Below, in pieces: positions 1 through 8,647 of a stretch of DNA of 64,000 nucleotides (position 1 is the first letter of the stretch; the number at the start of each line of letters is the position of its first letter). The notes beneath the pieces are model-generated. The model saw nothing but the letters and a program-made list of their open reading frames with translations, was not told where the DNA came from and searched no databases. Where the stretch lies: positions 1 to 64,000 of the forward strand of contig NZ_SCTW01000001.1 of NCBI RefSeq assembly GCF_004322395.1, read 5' to 3'. The DNA is from Methylobacter sp. (GTDB lineage Bacteria > Pseudomonadota > Gammaproteobacteria > Methylococcales > Methylomonadaceae). Made by a program: the position numbers and the translations under genes.

Positions 1-161
1 AAAACTATCTCCAAGCCTTGTTTTTTGCCCATGTTGCCGGAATAAAGAACAACACGAGTGGATTCGGCAATGCCCCAACGCTTACGAAAAAGATCAGGGT
101 CGGCATCCGGCGTAAGAAAATCGGTATCTACCCAATTAGGAGAATAAAACACTTTCTCAGG
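1..161. repeat. Direct repeat, copy 1 (in WcaI-like gene)
   Basis: About 161 bases that match 763-923 at an offset of 762 bases (254 codons), with about six mismatches counted by eye. Homology stops just after the shared actttctcagg at 151-161. The copy may extend left beyond the window. Confidence 0.95.
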
Positions 162-1499
162 GTCTATATAGTTAAATGAGAGAATATGATCGCCGTTTAG
201 GCCAAACCCTGATGAGTTCTCCGGCAAAGCCGGAGGTTCACTTTGATAAAGATGACTAGCGTATTCCTGGCCTTCCAGTTTACTGACCAGCCTACTTAGA
301 ATTTGGTCTTTCTTAAGATTATTCAGCGCAAACTGGTGAGCTACTTTGTTATAAAATCCTAGTGATTTTGCCAGCAAATTCAATTGCATTTCCTTTAATG
401 CCGTTGTCAGAGCGTCTATATTTTCCGGCTCGATACATTTGGCAATGCCAGGATATTCTTGGCATAACAATCCTAACTCGGTATTAGCCTCGGCAGTAAT
501 TATGCACTCACCGCCAACCGCAAGAATAGTGGTCAGCTTGGAAGGCATAACAGCGTCAGCGGCTCCCTTTTTTTGCACCACCAAATGAATATCGGCCAAA
601 GCCATGAGTGCAGGCAACTCTTCATAGGGCTGCAACGGATAGAACCTCAAATTATCCAGGTGCATCTGCTCTGCCTGTTGCATAAGCTCTTCCTGCGCGG
701 CACCGTTACCTATCATCAAAAACAGCAAGTCAGGTTCGTGTCTGAACTGATCGGCAGCCTGTAAAACTATCTCCAAGCCTTGTTTTTTGCCCATGTTGCC
801 GGAATAAAGAACAACACGAGTGGATTCGGCAATGCCCCAACGCTTACGAAAAAGATCAGGATCGGCATCCGGTGTGAAAAAATTGGTATCTACCCAATTA
901 GGAAAATAAAACACTTTCTCAGGTTGGCTGGTTTTGTCTTTGGCTTTTTGCAACATGCTATAAGAAATGGTGGAAATCGCATCAAAGCGGCGCATAAACC
1001 AGCGCTCAACCTGGCCGGCAAATTGCGTAATAATCCCAGATTTTCCTAAACCTAAACCCAACATGGCATCGAGTTCAAAATCCTGAATGTGCAACAGACT
1101 TTTAATATTGCGCAGTTTGCAAAACAATACAGTCGCCGGCACGCAAAAAAAGGCCGGTTCGATACAAATTACAATGTCGGGTTTCCAAAACCATTGCTTG
1201 AATAATACCGGCAGGCTGGAAAATCCAAAACTGAATAAATGAATCAGGCGGCTTAAAGTTTTGGGTTTTTTAGGCACATACAACGGACAGCGAAATACGG
1301 TCACCTTATTGTGCTGTTCGGTTCGGTATTGCCAGCTTCTATACGGTTTATCAACCTGCCATTCTGGATAGTAGGGCGGGGCGCAGATAACGCGAACATC
1401 ATGACCATGTTCAGCCAACCATTCGCACATCTCTCCGGAATACTTGCCGATGCCAGTCAGTTCAGGTGCGTAATTGAGGCTGTAGAGTAAAATTTTCAT
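1..1499 (-). CDS. WcaI-like GT4 glycosyltransferase with in-frame partial self-duplication (runs off window edge)
   Basis: Cytoplasmic glycosyltransferase of the GT-B fold, probably adding a sugar to the lipid-linked exopolysaccharide repeat. Reading from ATG at 1499, the N-terminus has MKILLYSLNYAPELTGIGKY followed by APPYYPEW, the typical start of colanic-acid WcaI-type GT4 enzymes. A complete WcaI-like protein is finished near residue 415. There is no stop: the frame continues through about 30 linker residues and re-enters a near copy of the enzyme's own middle segment (residues about 193-246 reappear from about 447), with the shared core SGNMGKKQGLEIV. At least 499 residues are in the window, against about 410 for the usual family member. 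I checked the frame by hand from 360 to 1 and saw no stop. It is the most downstream gene of the EPS cluster seen here. The fusion could be real, a decaying tandem duplicate, or an assembly artefact. WcaI assignment is fairly sure; the function of the extension is unknown. Confidence 0.8.
   Translation of the reverse strand, partial: MKILLYSLNYAPELTGIGKYSGEMCEWLAEHGHDVRVICAPPYYPEWQVDKPYRSWQYRTEQHNKVTVFRCPLYVPKKPKTLSRLIHLFSFGFSSLPVLFKQWFWKPDIVICIEPAFFCVPATVLFCKLRNIKSLLHIQDFELDAMLGLGLGKSGIITQFAGQVERWFMRRFDAISTISYSMLQKAKDKTSQPEKVFYFPNWVDTNFFTPDADPDLFRKRWGIAESTRVVLYSGNMGKKQGLEIVLQAADQFRHEPDLLFLMIGNGAAQEELMQQAEQMHLDNLRFYPLQPYEELPALMALADIHLVVQKKGAADAVMPSKLTTILAVGGECIITAEANTELGLLCQEYPGIAKCIEPENIDALTTALKEMQLNLLAKSLGFYNKVAHQFALNNLKKDQILSRLVSKLEGQEYASHLYQSEPPALPENSSGFGLNGDHILSFNYIDPEKVFYSPNWVDTDFLTPDADPDLFRKRWGIAESTRVVLYSGNMGKKQGLEIV
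763..923. repeat. Direct repeat, copy 2 (in WcaI-like gene)
   Basis: Partner of 1-161. This copy lies at the normal place in the WcaI-like reading frame, at the junction between the two GT-B domains, so it is probably the original and 1-161 the duplicate. Confidence 0.95.
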
Positions 1500-2142
1500 A
1501 AAGGTGATTTGGTTATCTCACCTATAATTGTTAGGAGTTTTAATCCGCGGAAAGCCATATTTAATGCGGTTTATGGCATTTGCTCAAAGCCGCATTATTT
1601 AAAGATTCAACAATTAAGGGTTAGGTAGAATTTATAAATGAGTTTTTGCTCATTCTGATCAAATCGCGTGAAAATATGATGACGTTCCGATGAAGCTTTA
1701 ATGACATAAAAATGATTTTGATCATTTAATGTAAAACGCGGTATTAGCTAATTAACTCAGTTGCCTATGCTTTAGGCTTTTTGCAAGGCATCATATGATT
1801 TGCTCAGGGCAATCGCGCTATGTCGGTAGTGAGTGATCTCTTCCCTTCCCGAAGAGAGAGGGAACTAAAGGCGTTAACTTTCCGTATAGCGCGATTGCCC
1901 TGATGGGTTGCTCCATGCCCTTTACAAAAAACATATATTTGGTGTACTTGTTACGTTGTGGTTGCCCAGACAACTTGCTGACTTATGGCGAGCGTGTTTG
2001 TGCCAGAAAACCTTTTTGTTGAATAAAAAGCGCTTTAAATTCCATTTTGGATGCTATTTTTGCCCCCAGTGAAGCATGCCCGCTATTAAACGGGATTAGC
2101 TTCGGTTACAGGAAATTTCGCTGCCTTTGCTCAACTTATCTG
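1500..2142. other. Intergenic region between methyltransferase and WcaI-like gene
   Basis: 643 bases without a convincing gene. The stretch holds a stem of about 11 pairs (1562-1572 with 1587-1597, taatgcgg/ccgcatta core, one G-U pair) about 60 bases upstream of the WcaI-like start. It also holds the long inverted repeat described at 1804-1903. No T-run follows either stem on the minus strand, so neither is a clear terminator. The gap suggests the WcaI-like gene may have its own transcript, separate from the rest of the EPS cluster. Confidence 0.6.
1804..1903. repeat. 18-bp perfect inverted repeat with 64-base spacer
   Basis: tcagggcaatcgcgctat at 1804-1821 is exactly inverted at 1886-1903. 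The spacer holds a smaller purine/pyrimidine symmetry (cttcccttcc then gaagagagaggg). It may be a small mobile (MITE-like) element or a processed RNA hairpin. I see no coding capacity. Confidence 0.85.
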
Positions 2143-2787
2143 CTAAGCGACAGGCTGTTTTTCGGCAACGACAACCATGCTTTTCCAGAAATAGGGGATT
2201 CTGCCCACGCCTGTAGCTTTGATGACTTTAAACCCCTGGTCTTCCAATAATTTGCTCAGTGTTTTTATGCTCCAAAATTTGATGTGTCCTCCTTCCCAAA
2301 GCGCTGTATGGTGATGGTCCCACTTATCAAAAATTGATAATGCTAAATTTTTCAGATAGCCATGGTAGGGTGTAGTGATAATCAGTTTGCCGTTTTTAGT
2401 CAAAATACTGTGCGCATACTGAGCCAGCAACTGGGGCGAGTACAAATGCTCAATCACCTCTGTGGAAACAACCAGATCAAAGTGTTCCCGGTTTTCATGC
2501 TCAAGCAAAAGGGCAGGGTTATCCTGTACACCATAATGATAAAAGTTGATTGATGGATAAGCTTTGCGGGCAAGTTCAACGCCTGTTGCATCATATTCCA
2601 TGCCACAGACATAATGGTGGTTTTGAGCAATTAGGCCGCATAATCTACCGTTGCCGCTGCCAATATCGAGTACTCTTTGCGGCTGATATTGATCAATCAG
2701 GCCAACGACAAAAGGCGCAATATAATCGCAGGATTGAGGGGATTCAGCGGTTTCCCAGCCGTAATTAACAACGTTATTTGTAGACAT
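2143..2787 (-). CDS. Class I SAM-dependent methyltransferase (UbiG-like)
   Basis: A 214-residue cytoplasmic methyltransferase. The SAM-binding motif I, VLDIGSGNGRL, is near residues 39-49. An acidic loop (GMEYD) follows, and STEVIEH near residue 110 is the post-motif typical of UbiG/COQ3-like Methyltransf_11 proteins. Position in the EPS cluster suggests methylation of a glycan residue or lipid-linked intermediate, but the acceptor cannot be read from the sequence. The gene lies 19 bases downstream of the GT2 gene, probably in the same transcript. Start: ATG at 2787, the only ATG giving the full N-terminus. Family is sure; substrate is unknown. Confidence 0.85.
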   Translation of the reverse strand: MSTNNVVNYGWETAESPQSCDYIAPFVVGLIDQYQPQRVLDIGSGNGRLCGLIAQNHHYVCGMEYDATGVELARKAYPSINFYHYGVQDNPALLLEHENREHFDLVVSTEVIEHLYSPQLLAQYAHSILTKNGKLIITTPYHGYLKNLALSIFDKWDHHHTALWEGGHIKFWSIKTLSKLLEDQGFKVIKATGVGRIPYFWKSMVVVAEKQPVA

Positions 2788-2806
2788 GGTTACCTCTGAT
2801 TTTATG

Positions 2807-3724
2807 TTATTTAAGTTGCAAACTGGTCAACTCGGTAAGCCGAGCGACTTTTTCTTCTCTGGAATCAGCGCCTTTCAATATCCGTTCAGCCTCCAGACAT
2901 TTGAGATCGACCAGACAGCGATACCACAAGCCTTGCATGAAGTGATAGGCAAAGCCTTCCGGTCCATCCAGAAAGCCCAGCCTTAAAATATAACGATAGA
3001 AAAAATACAGCAGCGGCCTTACAAACAACGGTAGTTTGTTATAAAGCGTTTCTTTAACGAAACGTTTAAGTTTGGCTTGACCGCTTTCGGCTTCGGCAAT
3101 CGATTCATCGCGTGAAAACAATTGGTATTTATGGTTGAGGATATCCAGCATTTCACGGCTGGCGTAACGGTTGTGTTTGGCAATAAACCATTCGACGGTA
3201 TTCAGGTTGTCATCGACGAAGTCGCCTGCGCAAGTGATTGCCTTACCGGAATCCAGAACGATATGTTCATCCATCCAGCGGTTTTCGATATGCGCCTGGC
3301 CGGTTTTCCAGATGCGCAGCAATACCAACGGATATCGGTCGCCATGTTTAATCCAGCGACCTAAAAAATGGTGCTTTCGCTTTAAATAAATCCCGTTGAT
3401 GTCGTTGGGTAACACAGGAAATTTTCTGATGATTTCATCAATTAAAGGCGACTCCAGATACTCATCGGCATCCATACGCATCACCCAACTTGTTTGAACA
3501 GGGCAATTATCAAGCCCCCACTGGAACTGATCGGCATAGTTTTTCCATGGACGTTGAAAAACTTTGGCACCCAGCGATTCTGCAATTTGCACGGTTTTGT
3601 CGGTAGAAAAGGAATCGACAATGAATATCTCTCGAGCTATCGGTAACAGATTCCTGATACAACGTTCGATATGCAGTTCTTCGTTATGGGTCAGGATGAT
3701 GACGGAAATATCGGGCTTATTCAT
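2807..3724 (-). CDS. Glycosyltransferase family 2 (WaaE/KdtX-like)
   Basis: A 305-residue GT-A fold enzyme. It opens with ISVIILTHNEELHIERC (nucleotide-binding start of GT2) and carries FIVDSFSTDKTVQIAE and the metal-binding segment MRMDADEYLE, followed by FLGRWIKHG and WMDEH. These are seen in the LgtF/WaaE-like GT2 group that acts on lipopolysaccharide core or capsule. I chose ATG 3724, giving MNKPDISVII. A longer frame to 3844 adds 40 residues that overlap the preceding acetyltransferase and look unlike a GT2 start. With this start the gene overlaps its upstream neighbour by 8 bases (ATGAATAA), a sign of translational coupling. It probably adds one sugar of the EPS repeat at the inner membrane. 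Confidence 0.85.
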   Translation of the reverse strand: MNKPDISVIILTHNEELHIERCIRNLLPIAREIFIVDSFSTDKTVQIAESLGAKVFQRPWKNYADQFQWGLDNCPVQTSWVMRMDADEYLESPLIDEIIRKFPVLPNDINGIYLKRKHHFLGRWIKHGDRYPLVLLRIWKTGQAHIENRWMDEHIVLDSGKAITCAGDFVDDNLNTVEWFIAKHNRYASREMLDILNHKYQLFSRDESIAEAESGQAKLKRFVKETLYNKLPLFVRPLLYFFYRYILRLGFLDGPEGFAYHFMQGLWYRCLVDLKCLEAERILKGADSREEKVARLTELTSLQLK

Positions 3725-4301
3725 GGCTGCTAGCTCTGATACGGCGTTGTTTAACAGGTTGAGCCGGATTACCGCTGTAGACCTGCCAAGCTTGAAGGTT
3801 TTTAAACGTAGCGGCCCTGGCGCCCAGCACAGCGCCTTCACCAACGGTTACACCGGGTCCGATAAACGCGTCGGCACACACCCAGGCATCCTTGCCGATG
3901 CTGATTGGCCGAGCAAATAGCGGAAAATCCGGATCGTTATAATCATGTGAGCCGGTACACAAATGTGCGCCTTGAGAAACAATGACGCGCTCTTGCAATG
4001 TTATTCTGGCTTGCGTGTAACAAATAACATCGTTGGCAAGGCAGGCATAATCGTGCATTTCCAGATTCCACGGCGCCCAAATTTTAACCTTGGGATAAAC
4101 ATGGCAATGTTGGCCAAGACGAGCGCCAAAACATCGCAAAAGAAAAACCCGCCAGCTATGCAAAGGCCGTGGAGTAAAGCGGAAGAACATCAAATAGGCT
4201 AAATCCCAAACGACACGCAACATGCGGTTCTTCAGGTTAAAACTGGGGCCTGAAAGGCGGGTTTTACTAATAATGTCAGCTGTTTTTGTTTTGTTTGTCA
4301 T
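3717..4301 (-). CDS. wcaF: WcaF-like colanic acid/EPS acetyltransferase
   Basis: An O-acetyltransferase of the left-handed beta-helix (hexapeptide) family, expected to use acetyl-CoA to decorate an exopolysaccharide sugar. The sequence has LSGPSF early, WRVFLLRCFGARLG, then hexapeptide turns including CLANDVICYTQARITL, the catalytic-type histidines in HLCTGSHDYNDPDF, and the closing YSGNPAQPVKQR. This order matches WcaF and related NodL/CysE-like enzymes. Start: ATG at 4301 gives 194 residues, close to the family length. An in-frame ATG at 4370 would add 23 residues of no recognisable domain, and neither has a strong Shine-Dalgarno. The 3' end overlaps the GT2 gene by 8 bases. Its position between two glycosyltransferase genes supports a role in acetylating the repeat unit. 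Confidence 0.82.
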   Translation of the reverse strand: MTNKTKTADIISKTRLSGPSFNLKNRMLRVVWDLAYLMFFRFTPRPLHSWRVFLLRCFGARLGQHCHVYPKVKIWAPWNLEMHDYACLANDVICYTQARITLQERVIVSQGAHLCTGSHDYNDPDFPLFARPISIGKDAWVCADAFIGPGVTVGEGAVLGARAATFKNLQAWQVYSGNPAQPVKQRRIRASSHE

Positions 4302-4392
4302 GAATAAAAATCGAAGCAGTTCAGGAATATCTGGAACAGAGAGGCTCTGTTCACGGTTCAACAAACTCATCAATAACGGAATTAACTTTCGC

Positions 4393-4415
4393 CGTCCTGA
4401 GCATGCCGAAGGACG
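4393..4415. repeat. Short REP-like palindrome between EPS genes
   Basis: CGTCC and GGACG flank a core reading tgagcatgccgaa. It resembles the larger palindromes near 36490, 37700, 41800 and 54300, whose core reads cgtcctgagcctgtcgaagg. It lies just before the stop-side end of the neighbouring GT4 gene. Confidence 0.6.
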
Positions 4416-4418
4416 TAA

Positions 4419-5582
4419 TTAGAGGGGCCTTTGAATTGGGCGAACGAATAAATTAAGCAAACTCATGGCTGCCTTGGTAATCTCAAAGCGGTTAATAAAA
4501 CAGCAATAAGCATTGCTGCGCATTTCGGCTTTGCTGTTGTCATCCATTTGCTGCCAGCGTCTTATTAAATCCACACAACCGGCCAGTGTGTCATCCGCTT
4601 CCAATCCGGCGTTATCCTCGAGGATCTCTTGCCAAATATTGACCTTATAACTGATTAAAACCGGCAACGAACAGGACAGCGCTTCAGCGACCACGATGCC
4701 AAAATTTTCCTGATGCGACGGCAATATAAAAGCCTCGGCGGTTTGAAATGCCCCCCATTTCATATCGCCTTTTAACATGCCTGTCCAAGTTATTTTGTCG
4801 CTGATGCCATGTTTCTCGGCCAGTTGCTGCAACTCTACCTGCCAGCCGACTTGATCGGGTCCGGCAATCACCAGTTCAAGATCTGGCTGATCTTTGCTTG
4901 TTTTGGCAAACGCCTCAATCAACAAATCGACACCTTTTTTGGGATGGATACGGCTTAAAAACAGCAGAAAACGTTTGCCTTGCAAATGAGGAAAGTTTTC
5001 CAAAAACAGGCGGCGTTGTTCATCGGCATTGCCGGTATGTCCGGCGGTGCCGTAATTGACCACTTTTTCATTACAGCGGTACAGCCAGAAAGATTGACGC
5101 GCTAGAACTTTTTCGTCTTCGCAAGTAAATAACACATTTTTGGCATCGCGAATAACTGGGTATTCGCCCCAAGGCCAGTACAGCCATTTTTTTAAATGTT
5201 TGAGCGGGTATCGATGTTTGAACCACGGGTCCAGCATGCCGTGGGTAAACAGGTAATAGCGCCGGTTTAGGCTTTTTAATACGCTATGTGAGGCAAAGCT
5301 GTGGTATTGCCAGATGCCGTTGATAATAAAAACATCATAATCCTGAAGATGGGCTCTCAGCCAGGGTTTGAATTTACTGTTGTATCCGTAAATGCCTCTT
5401 CCCGGCCCCAAGGCATGAACGGGTAATGGACATTCTTTAACGGACGAATCATCCGGTGCATCCAGGCTGAGAACTTCGACGCTATGGCCGTGATCCTGCT
5501 TAACGCGAGCAAGCTGCATAACACCTTCAATCGGGCCGCCGCCCTCGGGATTAACTGAGCGGATAATGTGTAGAATTTTCAT
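4419..5582 (-). CDS. Glycosyltransferase family 4
   Basis: A 387-residue GT-B enzyme of the EPS cluster. The N-terminal domain starts MKILHIIRSVNPEGGGPIEG, a glycine-rich loop common to GT4 proteins that process polysaccharide repeats. The C-terminal domain has FLLFLSRIHPKKGVDLLIEA, LVIAGPD and the donor-binding segment FILPSHQENFGIVVAEALS, which holds the E-x7-E signature. It is cytoplasmic or peripheral on the inner membrane and transfers a sugar from a nucleotide donor to the undecaprenyl-linked intermediate. Linkage and sugar cannot be deduced. It lies 4 bases downstream of the next GT4 gene (stop side of 5587), so the two are certainly co-transcribed. Confidence 0.87.
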   Translation of the reverse strand: MKILHIIRSVNPEGGGPIEGVMQLARVKQDHGHSVEVLSLDAPDDSSVKECPLPVHALGPGRGIYGYNSKFKPWLRAHLQDYDVFIINGIWQYHSFASHSVLKSLNRRYYLFTHGMLDPWFKHRYPLKHLKKWLYWPWGEYPVIRDAKNVLFTCEDEKVLARQSFWLYRCNEKVVNYGTAGHTGNADEQRRLFLENFPHLQGKRFLLFLSRIHPKKGVDLLIEAFAKTSKDQPDLELVIAGPDQVGWQVELQQLAEKHGISDKITWTGMLKGDMKWGAFQTAEAFILPSHQENFGIVVAEALSCSLPVLISYKVNIWQEILEDNAGLEADDTLAGCVDLIRRWQQMDDNSKAEMRSNAYCCFINRFEITKAAMSLLNLFVRPIQRPL

Positions 5583-5586
5583 TTGA

Positions 5587-6726
5587 TTAGTTTCGTTTTA
5601 AAATGATTTTCTTATAAAGAGACAAATACCTCTCCACCATTAATTCGGTACTGAATTGCAACAGATTGGATGGATTTGCATTAAGGGTTTTGTTAATAAG
5701 ATCATTATTGTCGAGTGTATTATTGATAATCGATGCAGCCTGATCGGGGATTTCGGGATCAATATAAATAGCTGCATCGCCCCCTACTTCAGTCATCGGT
5801 TCACGATTGCTGGTAAATACCAGCGCATTACAGGCTTGCGCTTCAATAATCGGCCAGCCGAAACCCTCGCATAGAGACGGAAAGATAAATGCGGTTGCCA
5901 GCGAATAAAGAGCTCCCAGATCTTCTGTCGAAGGCTCGGTTAATTCCACTACTTTATCTTGAAGATCATACTGCCGAATAAGCCTGGACAGCTCGTCAGT
6001 AAAAGGCTTGCCTGCCATAACCAGCTTCAGATCGGTATCTGGCCGTTGCCGGATAATCCGGTTAAAGATAGCTAACAGTCCCCTGCGATTTTTGTACCAC
6101 TGATTGCCGCCGACATGCAGTAAAAAGCGCATGTTTTGGGTAATGCCGTATCTATTTAACAATGCCAGCGCTTGTTCCTTTGCAACGGGATTAAAAGAAT
6201 AATTAAGGCCGTTATGGATAACGGTTACATTATCAGAGGGCTGCTTTGCCAGACGCATAACATCCTGTTTGGTAGCATTGGAAACCGAGGCGATGTGACC
6301 TGCCAATTGCAGACCTTTCAAAATCCATTGTTGCTGTAATTGACCTGTTTTACCGACCTGATTATTTTCTTCAAACTCACCGAGTGCAGAACGAACAGCC
6401 ATCAAGTCATGACAGGTGACCAAGTGAGCATATTTTTTTATATAAAATACATAAATAGCGTTGGAATGATCGCAGATATGGATAATATCTGCCCAGTGCG
6501 CCGACTTTCTAAGTGACAAGGGAAACAGCAGATACTTGTCGATATAACCCAACCATTTAGCAATGCCGGTAACGGTAGATTCAAACGGCCGACCAAAAAA
6601 CGCTTGCGGCTGAAGTATCCGAACCTGATGACCTTGCTGCAACAGTCCTTGTTCCAGACAGGCAGAAAATTTCTGCATGCTGAATTGATGATCTTTGGCG
6701 TAATTACCGATGAGCAGTATTTTCAT
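5587..6726 (-). CDS. Glycosyltransferase family 4
   Basis: A 379-residue GT-B fold glycosyltransferase. Visible elements are MKILLIGNYAKDHQFSM at the start, a VTCHDLMAVRSALGE acceptor-domain segment, FLLHVGGNQWYKNRRGLL at the linker into the C-terminal domain, and FPSLCEGFGWPIIEAQACN with the E-x7-E donor-site pattern. It resembles the WbaZ/mannosyltransferase-like GT4 branch, so mannose is a possible donor. That fits a GDP-mannose enzyme at 17632-19032 but is only an inference. The gene starts 7 bases after the flippase-acyltransferase stop and ends 4 bases before the next GT4, a tight operon. Identity as a GT4 is sure; the specificity is not. Confidence 0.87.
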   Translation of the reverse strand: MKILLIGNYAKDHQFSMQKFSACLEQGLLQQGHQVRILQPQAFFGRPFESTVTGIAKWLGYIDKYLLFPLSLRKSAHWADIIHICDHSNAIYVFYIKKYAHLVTCHDLMAVRSALGEFEENNQVGKTGQLQQQWILKGLQLAGHIASVSNATKQDVMRLAKQPSDNVTVIHNGLNYSFNPVAKEQALALLNRYGITQNMRFLLHVGGNQWYKNRRGLLAIFNRIIRQRPDTDLKLVMAGKPFTDELSRLIRQYDLQDKVVELTEPSTEDLGALYSLATAFIFPSLCEGFGWPIIEAQACNALVFTSNREPMTEVGGDAAIYIDPEIPDQAASIINNTLDNNDLINKTLNANPSNLLQFSTELMVERYLSLYKKIILKRN

Positions 6727-6733
6727 TATCTAA

Positions 6734-8647
6734 TCAATTGGTTTGATTTTGTGTTTTAGGTATTCCTACCCATGCCTCAAAAGGTGCCAGCCAGTGAACG
6801 GTGGCATGGGATAGCTCTTTTAATGTTCTTTCTTTTACCATTCTGGCTGGATTCCCTGCTACGACTTGGTAAGGTGGAACACTTTTGGTTACAACAGACC
6901 CCGCGCCAACCACTGCCCCTTTGCCTATAGTTACGCCAGGCAAAATCATTGAATTTGTAGCTATCCAGGCATAATCTTCAATGACGATAGGTGCTTTAAC
7001 ATGACTCCAATTTGGGCAATTAACATCATGACTGGCAGTGAGCAATACACAGCCATCGTTAACAACAACGTTATTTCCGAGATTGATCTTCTCGTACAAA
7101 GCTAAATGGACATGGGAGCCAATAAAACATTCATTACCAACCACAAGATTGGCTGGACTACCATTTAACTCAGCGTCGCCAATCACAGATAAATACCCAA
7201 TTTTTACACCTTTGCGAGAAAGACAAAAATTGCGCCATAGTATTTGGCATAAGCCTTTAAAATTAACAACTCGTTTAGCCCAGACTTTGTACCAAGGATA
7301 AGTAAAACGTTTCGGTTTAATCCTGTGTTTAATCAAATAGGCAATACAACCATTTTGTTGGTTTGGTTTAAATAAGTAGCGGTAGCAGAAATATGCAGAC
7401 ATGGCTAATAAAAATTCTGCAAATAAGACAGCATAACCGGCACCGTTTAAGCCCAACTGTTCAGTAAAAAACCACCCAAGGATGAAAGAAAGCGCTGAAA
7501 TAATAAGGAACAATAAGGCAAACTGTAGATGCTTGTTAGTTGCCATTTGTGCTACCCAAAAAGGTTGCCAGAAAATATGAATGAAAGCCGTAGCTGTTAA
7601 AAGATTCAATAACAGTTGGTTGTGTTGTAGAGGAGTAGATGTCCAAATATCAATCAGTGACTCACCCATAAAATAAATAACACAGACCACAATAGCCCCA
7701 AACGTGGCGCAAATTAACTGCATTCTAATCACTAACTTTTTAACAGATGCAGTGTCGTCATTGCCATAAGCGTAGGAAATTTCAGGCCAAATTGCTTGGT
7801 TAATTGAAGTTGCCAATTGAATGGGAACGCGGGTAAATGTTCTGTAAATAGTAAACAGGGTAACCCCAGTAGAACCAACCAGACTGCTAACAATAAGAAT
7901 CATGCCTTGCATTGAGAGTGACAAGCCCAATGGAAAGCACATACTGGCTATAGCTGGGCGTAATAACTGCTTGATGTGTTTAAAGGATGCATAGCGAATG
8001 CCGATTTTCAGAGGACTTCTACTGTTTTGCAATGCGATCCAAAAGCATATGTTGCCGAGTAATCGTATTAGCGACATGCCAATGGCGACGGCCAGAAAAT
8101 TTTCCCCTAGCAAAACGATGATTGTCGCAGCTATCCATTCGAATAAACGAATTAAGTTACTAAAAAATATGGCAATTGGATTTTTTTTAATAGCTCTGAA
8201 TGCTATTTCAAAGATGCCCGTTTGCATACTCATAGCAACGTTCAGCAATAACACAATAAGTGTCAAATTGAAGTCTAAATTATTGGTTAGTTTGAAATCG
8301 AATAAAGATTTTAGGTTGAAATTCAGGATGATTGCAGCAAGCAGAGCTAAAACACCGAAAGAGACAGCATTAACCATCACCCAGGTACTTTGATAGATTT
8401 CCTGCATGTGTTGCGCATCATCTTTTTCGGCAAGCATGGCCAGCGAATTTCCGGCAGTTGAGGTTAAACCAATATTGCTAAGTACAAGATAGGCGGGCAG
8501 TGCTGAAAGAGCGACCCATTCCCCATAAAGTTCAACGCCCCAAGCATGAATCATGATGGGTACACTGGCGATTTGTATCAGTAAGGTAACGGCTTGGCCA
8601 AAGCCATTGGCGCCTATGCCCTGAATAATTCTACGCTTGATGGGCAT
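6734..8647 (-). CDS. Wzx-like flippase fused to hexapeptide acyltransferase
   Basis: A 637-residue two-part protein. Residues 1 to about 440 are a MOP-superfamily polysaccharide flippase: about 12 hydrophobic segments, starting IIQGIGANGFGQAVTLLIQI, of the kind that moves lipid-linked repeat units across the inner membrane. From about residue 450 a left-handed beta-helix acyltransferase follows: LVVGNECFIGSHVHLALYE, the catalytic-type TASHD motif, then IVIEDYAWIATNSMILPGV and VVAGNPARMVKERT. No stop or internal start with a ribosome site separates them. Stand-alone Wzx proteins have about 420-480 residues, so this is a genuine fusion in the sequence. It suggests that acylation and export of the repeat are coupled on the cytoplasmic side. 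The start overlaps the wzy stop by one base (TAATG). Confidence 0.85.
   Translation of the reverse strand: MPIKRRIIQGIGANGFGQAVTLLIQIASVPIMIHAWGVELYGEWVALSALPAYLVLSNIGLTSTAGNSLAMLAEKDDAQHMQEIYQSTWVMVNAVSFGVLALLAAIILNFNLKSLFDFKLTNNLDFNLTLIVLLLNVAMSMQTGIFEIAFRAIKKNPIAIFFSNLIRLFEWIAATIIVLLGENFLAVAIGMSLIRLLGNICFWIALQNSRSPLKIGIRYASFKHIKQLLRPAIASMCFPLGLSLSMQGMILIVSSLVGSTGVTLFTIYRTFTRVPIQLATSINQAIWPEISYAYGNDDTASVKKLVIRMQLICATFGAIVVCVIYFMGESLIDIWTSTPLQHNQLLLNLLTATAFIHIFWQPFWVAQMATNKHLQFALLFLIISALSFILGWFFTEQLGLNGAGYAVLFAEFLLAMSAYFCYRYLFKPNQQNGCIAYLIKHRIKPKRFTYPWYKVWAKRVVNFKGLCQILWRNFCLSRKGVKIGYLSVIGDAELNGSPANLVVGNECFIGSHVHLALYEKINLGNNVVVNDGCVLLTASHDVNCPNWSHVKAPIVIEDYAWIATNSMILPGVTIGKGAVVGAGSVVTKSVPPYQVVAGNPARMVKERTLKELSHATVHWLAPFEAWVGIPKTQNQTN

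Noticed and set aside
3725-3844. Longer start of the GT2 gene at 3844
   Set aside because: The extra 40 residues overlap the acetyltransferase and lack GT2 features; ATG 3724 gives the typical start and coupled overlap.
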